DNA of 51,296 bases from Candidatus Neomarinimicrobiota bacterium (GTDB taxonomy: Bacteria > Fidelibacterota > Marinisomatia > Marinisomatales > S15-B10), in contig JASLRT010000086.1 of assembly GCA_030743815.1 (NCBI GenBank), positions 1 through 51,296 on the forward strand, in the 5' to 3' direction. The notes under the pieces were generated by a model. The model was not told the DNA's origin, did not search any database, and saw only the letters and a program-made list of their open reading frames with translations. A program made the position numbers and the translations under genes. Shown piece after piece: positions 26,994 through 34,005 of the stretch. How positions within the stretch are numbered: the first letter of the stretch is position 1; the number at the start of each line of letters is the position of its first letter.

Positions 26994-27007
26994 TTGATGA
27001 AAATCAA
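26994..27007. promoter_or_regulatory. FNR-type box, exact TTGAT-N4-ATCAA
   Basis: TTGATGAAAATCAA matches the FNR/DNR consensus perfectly. It lies between the divergent crp/fnr gene (start 26919) and rrf2 gene (start 27115), so it can serve either or both. The Glu and Arg in the regulator's recognition helix fit this site, which suggests autoregulation. The binding factor is inferred. Confidence 0.75.
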
Positions 27008-27020
27008 TTCCCCATTTGAG

Positions 27021-27085
27021 TCATCTCATTGTTTCTCTCCAGAGAATTATTGATTATCCAGAGGCTATTATGACCAATGAGATCA
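27021..27085. promoter_or_regulatory. Inverted repeats upstream of rrf2
   Basis: TCATCTCATTG (27021-27031) is repeated inverted as CAATGAGATCA (27075-27085) with one mismatch. Between them TTCTCT and AGAGAA (27033-27046) form a compact dyad with 2 nt between arms. Dyads of this kind are common operators for dimeric regulators such as Rrf2 proteins. Which protein binds is not known. Confidence 0.35.
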
Positions 27086-27114
27086 CATTAGTAGTCATTC
27101 AGGGGAAGTGAGAG

Positions 27115-27531
27115 ATGCGATTGTCTATGACGGGAGAATATGCGGTGAGAGCCATGCTCTACCTTACCGCTCAAACGCCTGGTCACTTAAGTCTTATTGC
27201 AGATATATCAAGGAGTGAGGAAGTCCCGGAGACAATTCTCAGAAAGATTATGGCACAGCTGGTGAAATCGGGACTTGTAAGATCTTTCCGGGGGAGCGGC
27301 GGTGGTATCAGACTGGCCAGGGCACCCGAGGCTATTTCTTTGTTGGAGATAATTGAGACGATTGAGGGAAGAATCTATCTCAATCAGTGCCTTATCGCTC
27401 CCGATTTCTGTGACCGGATTTCGGGCTGCACAGTTCACCCGGTATGGCGCGAAGTGCAGGATAGCATGGTCAACATACTTGGGGGAAAGTCGTTGAAGGA
27501 TTTGGTTGCGGCAGATCTGGAAGAGGCGTGA
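27115..27531 (+). CDS. Rrf2-family regulator with Fe-S cysteines (IscR/NsrR-like)
   Basis: The 138-residue protein has the Rrf2 winged helix (MRLSMTGEYAVRAMLYLTAQ, then VPETILRKIMAQLVKSGLV and SFRGSGGGIRLAR) and three cysteines, Cys92, Cys99 and Cys105 (C-x6-C-x5-C), close to the cluster ligands of IscR and NsrR. It therefore probably senses iron-sulfur status, oxygen or nitric oxide. It stands directly before the cytochrome oxidase genes (45 nt from the coxB start), so these genes may be co-transcribed with it. The signal cannot be told from sequence alone. Confidence 0.88.
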   Translation: MRLSMTGEYAVRAMLYLTAQTPGHLSLIADISRSEEVPETILRKIMAQLVKSGLVRSFRGSGGGIRLARAPEAISLLEIIETIEGRIYLNQCLIAPDFCDRISGCTVHPVWREVQDSMVNILGGKSLKDLVAADLEEA

Positions 27532-27576
27532 CGGTTGCGTCATAAAGACGGAACTCAGACCATAAGGAAGAGGGAA

Positions 27577-28428
27577 ATGATGAATAACATTATACTCAGT
27601 TGGAAGAGAAAAGTGAGACGGGGTCTCGATACTATTGTGCGACATGCCTGGGGAATCTGGTTTATGGATCCGCCTGAAGATGTTTCGCTCGACGGTTATC
27701 GGATAGATAATGTGATTCAATACATCGATACCGTGGTAACTATCTACTTCGGCATCGTAGTCCTGGCACTTCTCTATTTTGTTATCAGATACCGTTCCCG
27801 GCCGGGACATAAGGCTGTCTACGATAGAGGGGATACCAAGAAGCATGTCGCTATTACTGTTGCCATGGGACTTCTGGTCTTCTTCTCCATCGATGTAGTC
27901 ATCGAGACTATGTCTTTCAGGGACTTGAAAGAAGCATTCTGGAATTTTCCGACGGGAGACAATGTTGTTCGTGTAGAAATCATGCCGCAGCAGTTTGCCT
28001 GGAATTTTCGCTATCCGGGACCCGATGGCGAGTTCGCCACCGATGATGACATCATTCCCGCTCAAAACCAGATGCATATTCCTGTCAATACACCGGTAGT
28101 GGTTGAGATTGCACCATACGATGTCGTGCACTCCTTTTTTCTCCCCAACTTCCGTGTCAAGATTGATGCCACGCCCGGCAGGACCAATGCTATGTGGTTT
28201 CAGGCGACCAAAACAGGTGTGTTTGAGATAGCATGTGCGGAGTTGTGCGGTAACAGTCATTACAGAATGAAGGGGTATCTTACTGTCCAATCGAGAGAGG
28301 ATTACGACGCCTGGCTGGATGAACTGCGGGCTGAAGCTGAAGAATACGAGGACGAGTGGGAAGACAATGAATTGGTTGAGGAACAGATTCCCACTGATTG
28401 GGGATGGGTCTGGAAGGAGGCTAAGTAA
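27577..28428 (+). CDS. coxB: Cytochrome c oxidase subunit II
   Basis: The start at ATG 27577 is chosen because AAGGA lies 8 nt upstream; the frame extends back to a TTG at 27535. The 283-residue protein has two membrane helices (about residues 38-60 and 80-100) and a periplasmic CuA cupredoxin domain. CuA ligands are in VVHSFFLPNF and CAELCGNSHYRMKG (C-x3-C-x3-H-x2-M). There is no C-terminal cytochrome c domain, so it is not caa3-type. The tail is acidic (EEYEDEWEDNELVEE). It shares one base with coxA (TAATG). Confidence 0.94.
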   Translation: MMNNIILSWKRKVRRGLDTIVRHAWGIWFMDPPEDVSLDGYRIDNVIQYIDTVVTIYFGIVVLALLYFVIRYRSRPGHKAVYDRGDTKKHVAITVAMGLLVFFSIDVVIETMSFRDLKEAFWNFPTGDNVVRVEIMPQQFAWNFRYPGPDGEFATDDDIIPAQNQMHIPVNTPVVVEIAPYDVVHSFFLPNFRVKIDATPGRTNAMWFQATKTGVFEIACAELCGNSHYRMKGYLTVQSREDYDAWLDELRAEAEEYEDEWEDNELVEEQIPTDWGWVWKEAK

Positions 28429-30140
28429 TGGCGACTGAAAATCAATCTTTTTGGGTGAAATATATTTTTTCGACCGATCATAAAGTCATCGGCAAACAGT
28501 TCTTGTGGCTGGGGATATTCTTCCTCTTCTTTGGTGGATATCAAGCCATGTTGATCCGCTGGTCGCTGAGTCACACGATGGAGGCTCTTCCCTGGTGGTT
28601 AACCTTGAAATTGTTATACGGATCCACCGAGGGAATCATAACTCCCGACGGTTACAATCAATTGATAACAATGCACGGGACTATCATGATCTTCTGGGCC
28701 ATAACACCTTTACTGATTGGGGCCTTTGGCAATTTCTGTATCCCGCTGCAGATAGGCGCACCGGACATGGTCTTCCCAAAATTGAACATGCTTTCCTTCT
28801 GGGTATTTTTCCTGTCGGGTGTAGTTGTCCTGGCGTCTTACTTACTGCCTGCCGGCACTGCCGCAGCAGGCTGGACCTCTTATCCGCCGTTGAGCACCCC
28901 GGTCGGAGGCATTCCCGGATTGGGTCAACTGTTCTGGACTCTGGCGATAACACTTATGGGGACGGCTACTTTGATGGGTGCCATCAACTATATTACCACC
29001 ATAGTTCGCTCACGGGCTCCGGGAATGGGATATTTTAAGATGCCCCTGACCGTATGGGGTCTGTTCCTGACCAGCATCCTTAACGCCCTGTTCGTACCCA
29101 TCATTGCGGCGGGACTGATCATATTGCTCCTCGATCAGGCTCTCGGTACTCAGTTCCTTGTTGCCGGCGGAAAAGCGACAGTTCAAGGCGGTGATCCGCT
29201 TCTCTACCAGCACGTCTTCTGGATTTTCGGTCATCCGGAAGTCTATATCCTCATCTTGCCGGCATGGGGTGTTGTCTCTGACTTGTTGGCTGTGTTCGCC
29301 CGCAAGCCTGCCTTTGGTTATAAGGTAACTGCCGTCTGCATGTGTACCATCGTAACATTGAGCGGTATCGTGTGGGGTCATCACATGTATACATCGGGTA
29401 TGAGCCCTCTGCTGGGCAAAGCGTTCATGTTTCTTACACTACTGATAAGCATCCCATCTTCCATATTTTTCCTAAACTGGCTCGGCACTCTGTGGCGGGG
29501 TAATCTCAAATTCGAAACGCCTATGCTGTTCGCCATGTCAGTCATGTGGGTATTTGCACTTGGCGGTTTGACAGGGCTGTATAATGCGACAATTACCTCA
29601 GACCTGTATGTGCACGATTCCTATTTCGTTGTTGGCCATTTTCACTATACCATGGCCGCATCGGTACTGTTTGCCGGTATGGCTGCAATCTACTACTGGT
29701 TCCCCAAGATGTTTGGCAAGACGATGAATCCGCTGCTGGGCAAGATACATTTCTGGCTGTCGTTTGTCCCTCTGAATCTGGTCTTCTTCAATATGATGGT
29801 GATGGGATATGCGGGACATCATCGCCGCTTATTCGATCCCAGCGAATATGATTTCTTAGCGCCCGTTTTAGGCCTGAACGAATTCATGACCTGGTCAGCC
29901 TTTGTCCTCGGTGCGGGGCAGCTGTTCTTTCTCTACAATTTCATCGATAGCTTAGTCCGCGGTGAAAAGGCTGAGAAAAATCCGTGGCAAGCCGCCACGC
30001 TGGAGTGGACGGTGGATGCACCGATCCCCCACGGAAATTATGCCGTTGTTCCTACGGTGCACAATGGACCGCACGAGTACAGCAATCCAAAAGTAACCGA
30101 TAGAGACTGGATAGCTCAATCTGAGCCTATTCCCGGCTAG
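28428..30140 (+). CDS. coxA: Cytochrome c oxidase subunit I
   Basis: The 570-residue catalytic subunit has twelve predicted helices. Ligands are in MHGTIMIFW (low-spin heme), GHPEVYILILPAWG (CuB His cross-linked Tyr, and the Glu of A1-type proton channels), WGHHMYTSG (CuB His pair) and VVGHFHYTMAAS (heme a3 and heme a His). The GAPDMVFPKLN segment is typical. It reduces oxygen to water and pumps protons. A-type heme use agrees with the CtaA-CtaB fusion upstream. Confidence 0.97.
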   Translation: MATENQSFWVKYIFSTDHKVIGKQFLWLGIFFLFFGGYQAMLIRWSLSHTMEALPWWLTLKLLYGSTEGIITPDGYNQLITMHGTIMIFWAITPLLIGAFGNFCIPLQIGAPDMVFPKLNMLSFWVFFLSGVVVLASYLLPAGTAAAGWTSYPPLSTPVGGIPGLGQLFWTLAITLMGTATLMGAINYITTIVRSRAPGMGYFKMPLTVWGLFLTSILNALFVPIIAAGLIILLLDQALGTQFLVAGGKATVQGGDPLLYQHVFWIFGHPEVYILILPAWGVVSDLLAVFARKPAFGYKVTAVCMCTIVTLSGIVWGHHMYTSGMSPLLGKAFMFLTLLISIPSSIFFLNWLGTLWRGNLKFETPMLFAMSVMWVFALGGLTGLYNATITSDLYVHDSYFVVGHFHYTMAASVLFAGMAAIYYWFPKMFGKTMNPLLGKIHFWLSFVPLNLVFFNMMVMGYAGHHRRLFDPSEYDFLAPVLGLNEFMTWSAFVLGAGQLFFLYNFIDSLVRGEKAEKNPWQAATLEWTVDAPIPHGNYAVVPTVHNGPHEYSNPKVTDRDWIAQSEPIPG

Positions 30141-30158
30141 GAGTGGAGAGAAACGCCG

Positions 30159-30749
30159 TTGACGACCTCCCATACGTTGGCTCAAGATAACAGAGAAGAT
30201 CAGTTTACTTCTTACTTCGGGATGCTGATTGCATTGGGATCCTGGGCCATGCTGTTTATCGCACTGTTTGCCAGTTACGGTATCATCAGGGTGCAAGCGG
30301 AGAACTGGGTATCACCGGCTTCAGATCCTTCGTCACTTCTTCTGGCTGCCATCAATACAGGAATTATTCTGATGAGCAGCTGGACCTATTATAGAGGTTA
30401 CCGTGCCATTCTATCAGGAAACCTGTATTCGCTCAAGAACTGGCTTGTGATAACGATTATTGTGGGTGCCGGATTCCTGGTCATGCAGTTGAACCTGTGG
30501 CAATTGTTGACCCGGCGCGGATTTACCGCAACCTCACTGATCGAAGGTTCCGTGTTTTATATGTTATCAGGCTTGCACGGTATACACATCATTGGCGGTC
30601 TTGCTGCAGTTGTCTGGCTGCTGTGGAAAGTAACCAGACAGGCGATTAATACTCCCGGGCAATCCTTACCGGTCAGGCTGGTCGGACTATTCTGGCATTT
30701 CCTGACGGTTGTCTGGATTGCTCTATTCATCGCCGTTTTCATCATCTGA
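30159..30749 (+). CDS. coxC: Cytochrome c oxidase subunit III (first copy)
   Basis: The 196-residue protein has five helices, the short form of subunit III. Typical positions are GSVFYMLSGLHGIHIIGGL (residues 129-147) and LVGLFWHFLTVVWIALF (C-terminal helix). It uses a TTG start at 30159; GGAG at 30145-30148 supports it, 10 nt before. It stabilises the subunit I core. The next gene codes for a second, clearly different subunit III of the same length. Confidence 0.88.
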   Translation: MTTSHTLAQDNREDQFTSYFGMLIALGSWAMLFIALFASYGIIRVQAENWVSPASDPSSLLLAAINTGIILMSSWTYYRGYRAILSGNLYSLKNWLVITIIVGAGFLVMQLNLWQLLTRRGFTATSLIEGSVFYMLSGLHGIHIIGGLAAVVWLLWKVTRQAINTPGQSLPVRLVGLFWHFLTVVWIALFIAVFII

Positions 30750-30775
30750 TTTTATTGGAGATAAGGAGAAAATAG

Positions 30776-31363
30776 ATGACTCAAGCACAGGCATTAGCAG
30801 TATCTGATCCATTTGGAAAAGCGACAACCGGAAAGCTGGGGATGTGGCTTTTCATCATCATAGACGGTCTCTCTTTTGCTGGATTATTGATCGGTGGCGC
30901 CGCACTACGGTCCGGTGGGGCGGATTGGCCACAAGCCGGTGAAATCCTGAATATCCCGCTGACAGCTTTCAATACGTTCCTGCTCATCTGTACCAGTTTT
31001 ACCATGGTGATGGCCCTCAACTCCATCCAGAAAGGAGACCAGGCGGGGTTAAAGAAATTCCTGACCCTTACCATGGCAGGAGGACTGGTATTCCTGGGAA
31101 TCCAGGTGTGGGAATATGTCCATTTCATTACAGACGGATTTATACCCAGTACCAGCATTTATGCGGCTGTGTTCTATGTGACCACCGGCTTCCACGGGCT
31201 GCATGTCACCTCGGGTGTGATATATATCGCCTGTATTCTCTGGGCAGCAAACCAGGGGCGCTATTCAGCCGATAACTGGGATCATGTGGAAATTCTGGGC
31301 CTTTTCTGGCACTTTGTCGATCTGATCTGGATTTTCGTCTTTACAGTGATTTACCTCATCTAA
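30776..31363 (+). CDS. coxC: Cytochrome c oxidase subunit III (second copy)
   Basis: The 195-residue protein has five helices. It opens GKLGMWLFIIIDGLSFAGLL, and has QVWEYVHFITDG (the E of the EY motif) and AVFYVTTGFHGLHVTSGV, then LGLFWHFVDLIWIFVF, all subunit III landmarks. AAGGAGA lies before the ATG. It is more standard than the preceding copy, as it keeps the E-Y-x-H segment that the first lacks. The pair may correspond to two halves or two roles in the oxidase. Confidence 0.92.
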   Translation: MTQAQALAVSDPFGKATTGKLGMWLFIIIDGLSFAGLLIGGAALRSGGADWPQAGEILNIPLTAFNTFLLICTSFTMVMALNSIQKGDQAGLKKFLTLTMAGGLVFLGIQVWEYVHFITDGFIPSTSIYAAVFYVTTGFHGLHVTSGVIYIACILWAANQGRYSADNWDHVEILGLFWHFVDLIWIFVFTVIYLI

Positions 31364-31380
31364 CTTCAAGGGAGGCGAAT

Positions 31381-31662
31381 ATGAGTGATGCTCATAAGAA
31401 AACTTATCTACAGAACGCCATCTGGCTGGCCGTATTGACTGTTCTAGAACTGGGGGTTATAAACCTGTCAATACCCAGAATGGGACAGATAGTTTTGCTG
31501 TTTGCATTTGCGGCCACCAAAATGATGCTCGTGGCGATGGTCTATATGCATCTGCGTTACGAGACAAAGGTGCTGAGAAGGATTCTGTTCATACCGATAC
31601 CGGCGGGTATCATCTTTGCCTGGGCGCTGATGTATGACCTACCGTTCCGGTGGGTAATGTAA
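31381..31662 (+). CDS. Cytochrome c oxidase subunit IV (prokaryotic, CtaF-like)
   Basis: The 93-residue protein has three membrane helices, the usual form of the small bacterial subunit IV. ATKMMLVAMVYMHLRYETKVLR (residues 43-64) is the family's best-conserved segment. GGGAGGCGAAT precedes the ATG. It is an accessory subunit needed for assembly or stability. It follows the second subunit III by 17 nt. Confidence 0.9.
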   Translation: MSDAHKKTYLQNAIWLAVLTVLELGVINLSIPRMGQIVLLFAFAATKMMLVAMVYMHLRYETKVLRRILFIPIPAGIIFAWALMYDLPFRWVM

Positions 31663-31666
31663 AACT

Positions 31667-31906
31667 GTGAAAACCCTCAGATCCTTATTCTTTACTGCTG
31701 TTGCCCTGATTCTTACTGTCCTGCCACAGATTGTTTTAGCCTGTCCCTATTGCACAGGTCAATCCGGTGAAAACTACATCAAGACAATCATGATGCCGGT
31801 AGTCACCCTTCTTAGTGCTCCTTTTTTCGTTTTCGGCGTGATAGGACTTATACTCTTCAAGCACCAGAAAGGCGAAAAGAACGGTGAAGAAGACAAGATC
31901 AGTTGA
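31667..31906 (+). CDS. Small membrane protein with CPYC motif
   Basis: The 79-residue protein has a signal or membrane segment (residues 5-25), then ACPYCTGQSGENY (residues 25-37), a second membrane segment (about 42-64) and a charged tail. The CxxC just outside the membrane suggests a metal or thiol role. It starts with GTG 4 nt after subunit IV, and its end overlaps the SCO gene by 23 nt, which couples their translation. A part in copper delivery to the oxidase is inferred from position. I do not recognise a named family. Confidence 0.65.
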   Translation: MKTLRSLFFTAVALILTVLPQIVLACPYCTGQSGENYIKTIMMPVVTLLSAPFFVFGVIGLILFKHQKGEKNGEEDKIS

Positions 31907-32471
31907 CATTATTTTCTGGCTTATGTTTGTTGGTGTCGGTTTTGCCACCGGCGCCTACCTGGTGCACAGGGACATGTCCGACGGTTTTGGCGCGGTCACC
32001 TACGGTAAAATACCGCGTTTTGAGCTTATTGATCAGAAGGAAGAACCTTTTACGTTCAAGGATCTTAATAATGAAGTGTGGGTTGCAAATTTTATCTGTA
32101 CCACTTGCGCCGGGCCGTGCACGTCTATGAGCGAAATAATGGCATCGCTCCACAAGCAACTAAACTATGAGCACGATATTCACACGGTGTCTATCACTGT
32201 TAATCCTGAATACGACAATGCGCAAATACTCAAAACTTATAGTGATCGATACGATGCAGATCATGACCGCTGGCACTTCGTGACAGGGAGCAGGGACAAA
32301 ATTAAGGAACTGGCTGTAGATGGATTTCACATCGGGGTTAAGGAGGATGTAATCTCCCACAGCACACTATTTGTGCTGGTGGATCAAAATCGGATCATTC
32401 GCGGCTATTATAACGGTACAGAGCTGGACGAAATAAAAAAGCTGGTACGGGACGTTAAAAGGCTTTTGTAA
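31884..32471 (+). CDS. SCO1/SenC-family copper chaperone (first copy)
   Basis: The 195-residue protein has an N-terminal membrane anchor (about residues 8-26) and a periplasmic thioredoxin-like domain. Copper ligands are in CTTCAGPC (CxxxC, with an extra Cys before) and the distal His in VISHSTLFVLVD. It probably loads CuA in CoxB. The GTG start lies inside the upstream gene, and a later ATG (31924) would shorten the anchor; no strong ribosome-binding site decides. Canonical SCO has CxxxCP; here the last Cys is followed by Thr. Confidence 0.9.
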   Translation: MKKTRSVDIIFWLMFVGVGFATGAYLVHRDMSDGFGAVTYGKIPRFELIDQKEEPFTFKDLNNEVWVANFICTTCAGPCTSMSEIMASLHKQLNYEHDIHTVSITVNPEYDNAQILKTYSDRYDADHDRWHFVTGSRDKIKELAVDGFHIGVKEDVISHSTLFVLVDQNRIIRGYYNGTELDEIKKLVRDVKRLL

Positions 32472-32771
32472 TCGCCAGTTAATCGCTAACCGAGCTACTC
32501 GCCGCTATATATATCGGGGCGTAGATGAATAGCCCCCATCAGTTATTGTCTATCTAACTGGCTTACGGTAGAGTAATAAGAGGGGCGGCGGTTGTCGCCC
32601 CTTTCTTTTCTCCAACGGGTGTGGACGGTCGCTCCTTCAGTAACTTTCGTAGACGGCGCAGGTTGAGCTGCTCCCAAAGCGTCGCGGAGCGTTCAGTTGA
32701 ATATTGGCTATGACGGAGACTATCCTTAATTTCACCCTCGTATTGGCTGTCAAGATAAAAGGCGAACCGTA
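32472..32771. other. Intergenic region between the two SCO genes
   Basis: This 300-bp stretch holds an intrinsic terminator at 32581-32609 (listed separately) and a shorter hairpin GGGGC (32516-32520) with GCCCC (32532-32536). TATTGGCT occurs twice (near 32702 and 32743), just before the second SCO gene. I find no open frame that resembles a known protein on either strand. Confidence 0.5.
32581..32609 (+). terminator. Rho-independent terminator after the cox operon
   Basis: AGGGGCG (32581-32587) pairs with CGCCCCT (32596-32602) around an 8-nt loop, followed by TTCTTTTCT. It lies 110 nt after the first SCO gene and marks the end of the coxB-to-SCO transcript. The second SCO gene and ctaM-like gene then need their own promoter. 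Confidence 0.85.
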
Positions 32772-33356
32772 TTGAGTCAAAAGATCAAAATACTAGTTTA
32801 CGCAGGATTCGGAGCCATTATTCTGGCAGCAATCCTCTTGCGATGGAACTATCCTCCTCAGCCGGAACTGGCTGTTTTAGAAGAGCTGCCCGATTTCCAT
32901 CTTACCGATCAGTCAGGCAACGCCTTCAGCCGTGATGATCTGACAGGAAAGGTGTGGGTAGCCGATTTCATCTTTACGACCTGCGCCGGTCCGTGCCCTA
33001 TTATGTCCAGTCAGTTCACTGAACTTCAGGATCGATTCTCCCATCTGCCTGACTTCAGGCTACTCTCCATCTCCGTCAATCCCGAGTATGACACGCCGCA
33101 AGTGCTAAAAGAATACGGCGATCATTACAATGCGGACCACAGCCGGTGGTCGTTCCTGACGGGTGAGAGGGAGGCCATCCATAAGCTGGCGGTTGACGGC
33201 TTCCACATCGGTTCGGTGGAAGATCCTATTTTCCACAGTATACGCTTTATCCTTGTAGACAGTAAGGGGCGGATTCGCGGGTACTACATCAGCTCTGAGA
33301 TGGATGAGATGAAGAAGCTGTGGCGCGATGTTGAGCGGCTCGCCGAATCAACCTGA
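32772..33356 (+). CDS. SCO1/SenC-family copper chaperone (second copy)
   Basis: The 194-residue protein has a membrane anchor (about residues 6-24) and a thioredoxin-like domain with the canonical TTCAGPCP (CxxxCP) and distal His in PIFHSIRFILVD. It shares long stretches with the first copy (DLTGKVWVADFIFTTCAGPC, RWSFLTG, LAVDGFHIG), so they arose by duplication. It begins with TTG at 32772. It is separated from the cox operon by a terminator and is followed 20 nt later by the DUF420 gene. Confidence 0.9.
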   Translation: MSQKIKILVYAGFGAIILAAILLRWNYPPQPELAVLEELPDFHLTDQSGNAFSRDDLTGKVWVADFIFTTCAGPCPIMSSQFTELQDRFSHLPDFRLLSISVNPEYDTPQVLKEYGDHYNADHSRWSFLTGEREAIHKLAVDGFHIGSVEDPIFHSIRFILVDSKGRIRGYYISSEMDEMKKLWRDVERLAEST

Positions 33357-33376
33357 GATTTTTCTCAAATCAGAAC

Positions 33377-33910
33377 ATGGCAGAGGAGAGCACCAGAACC
33401 GAAAGCTTCTGGACGCGTATCATCACCATTGCGTCGGGGGTCTTGGCTGCTGCTGTGGCATTGCTGATTCTCGGTCCTCGCCCAGAGGGGATAGAAGGCT
33501 CACTGGACGTATCCGGTCTGCCTCTCATCAACGCCATCTTCAACAGCATTACCACCGTCCTTCTGGTGACTGCCTACCTCCTCATCAGGAAGAAGAAGAT
33601 CATCAATCACCGGCGGGTCATGCTGACGGCTTTCGGAACGTCCGCCCTCTTTCTGGTAACTTACGTCATCTACCACTGGTTTACCGTCGGACCAACACCC
33701 TACACCGGCGAATGGCGGGGATTGTACCTCTTCATCCTTTTCAGCCACATCCCGCTTGCAGCGGCGATTCTGCCGCTGGCCATGGTGACCCTATATCGCG
33801 GGTGGAATATGCGCGTAAACAGACATCGTAAGATTGCAAGGATAACGCTGCCCGTCTGGCTGTACGTTTCGCTGACGGGAGTGATAGTCTATATAATGCT
33901 GTATCTCTAA
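33377..33910 (+). CDS. DUF420 membrane protein (CtaM-like oxidase assembly factor)
   Basis: The 177-residue protein has five membrane helices. DUF420 landmarks are LLIRKKKIINHRRVMLTAFG (residues 74-93), LVTYVIYHWFTVGPTPYTGE (near 100) and SHIPLAAAILPLAMVTLYRGW with NRHRKIARITLPVWLYVSLTG. CtaM of this family is needed to make active heme A-copper oxidase in Firmicutes. The position next to SCO fits. ATG start; the conserved histidines in helices may bind heme or metal. Confidence 0.88.
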   Translation: MAEESTRTESFWTRIITIASGVLAAAVALLILGPRPEGIEGSLDVSGLPLINAIFNSITTVLLVTAYLLIRKKKIINHRRVMLTAFGTSALFLVTYVIYHWFTVGPTPYTGEWRGLYLFILFSHIPLAAAILPLAMVTLYRGWNMRVNRHRKIARITLPVWLYVSLTGVIVYIMLYL

Positions 33911-34005
33911 TCAGTACCGCGGCTCAGTCTACGAGCTTAAAGCACCTGTTGACTTGCCGCACTGCGTTTGAAATCTCTGGTGAGTTGGGTAACTTTGAGT
34001 GATCT

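Noticed and set aside
27208-28290. Long open frame of 360 codons on the minus strand across rrf2 and coxB
   Set aside because: It is antisense to two clearly conserved genes, and its translation has no recognisable motif or signal.
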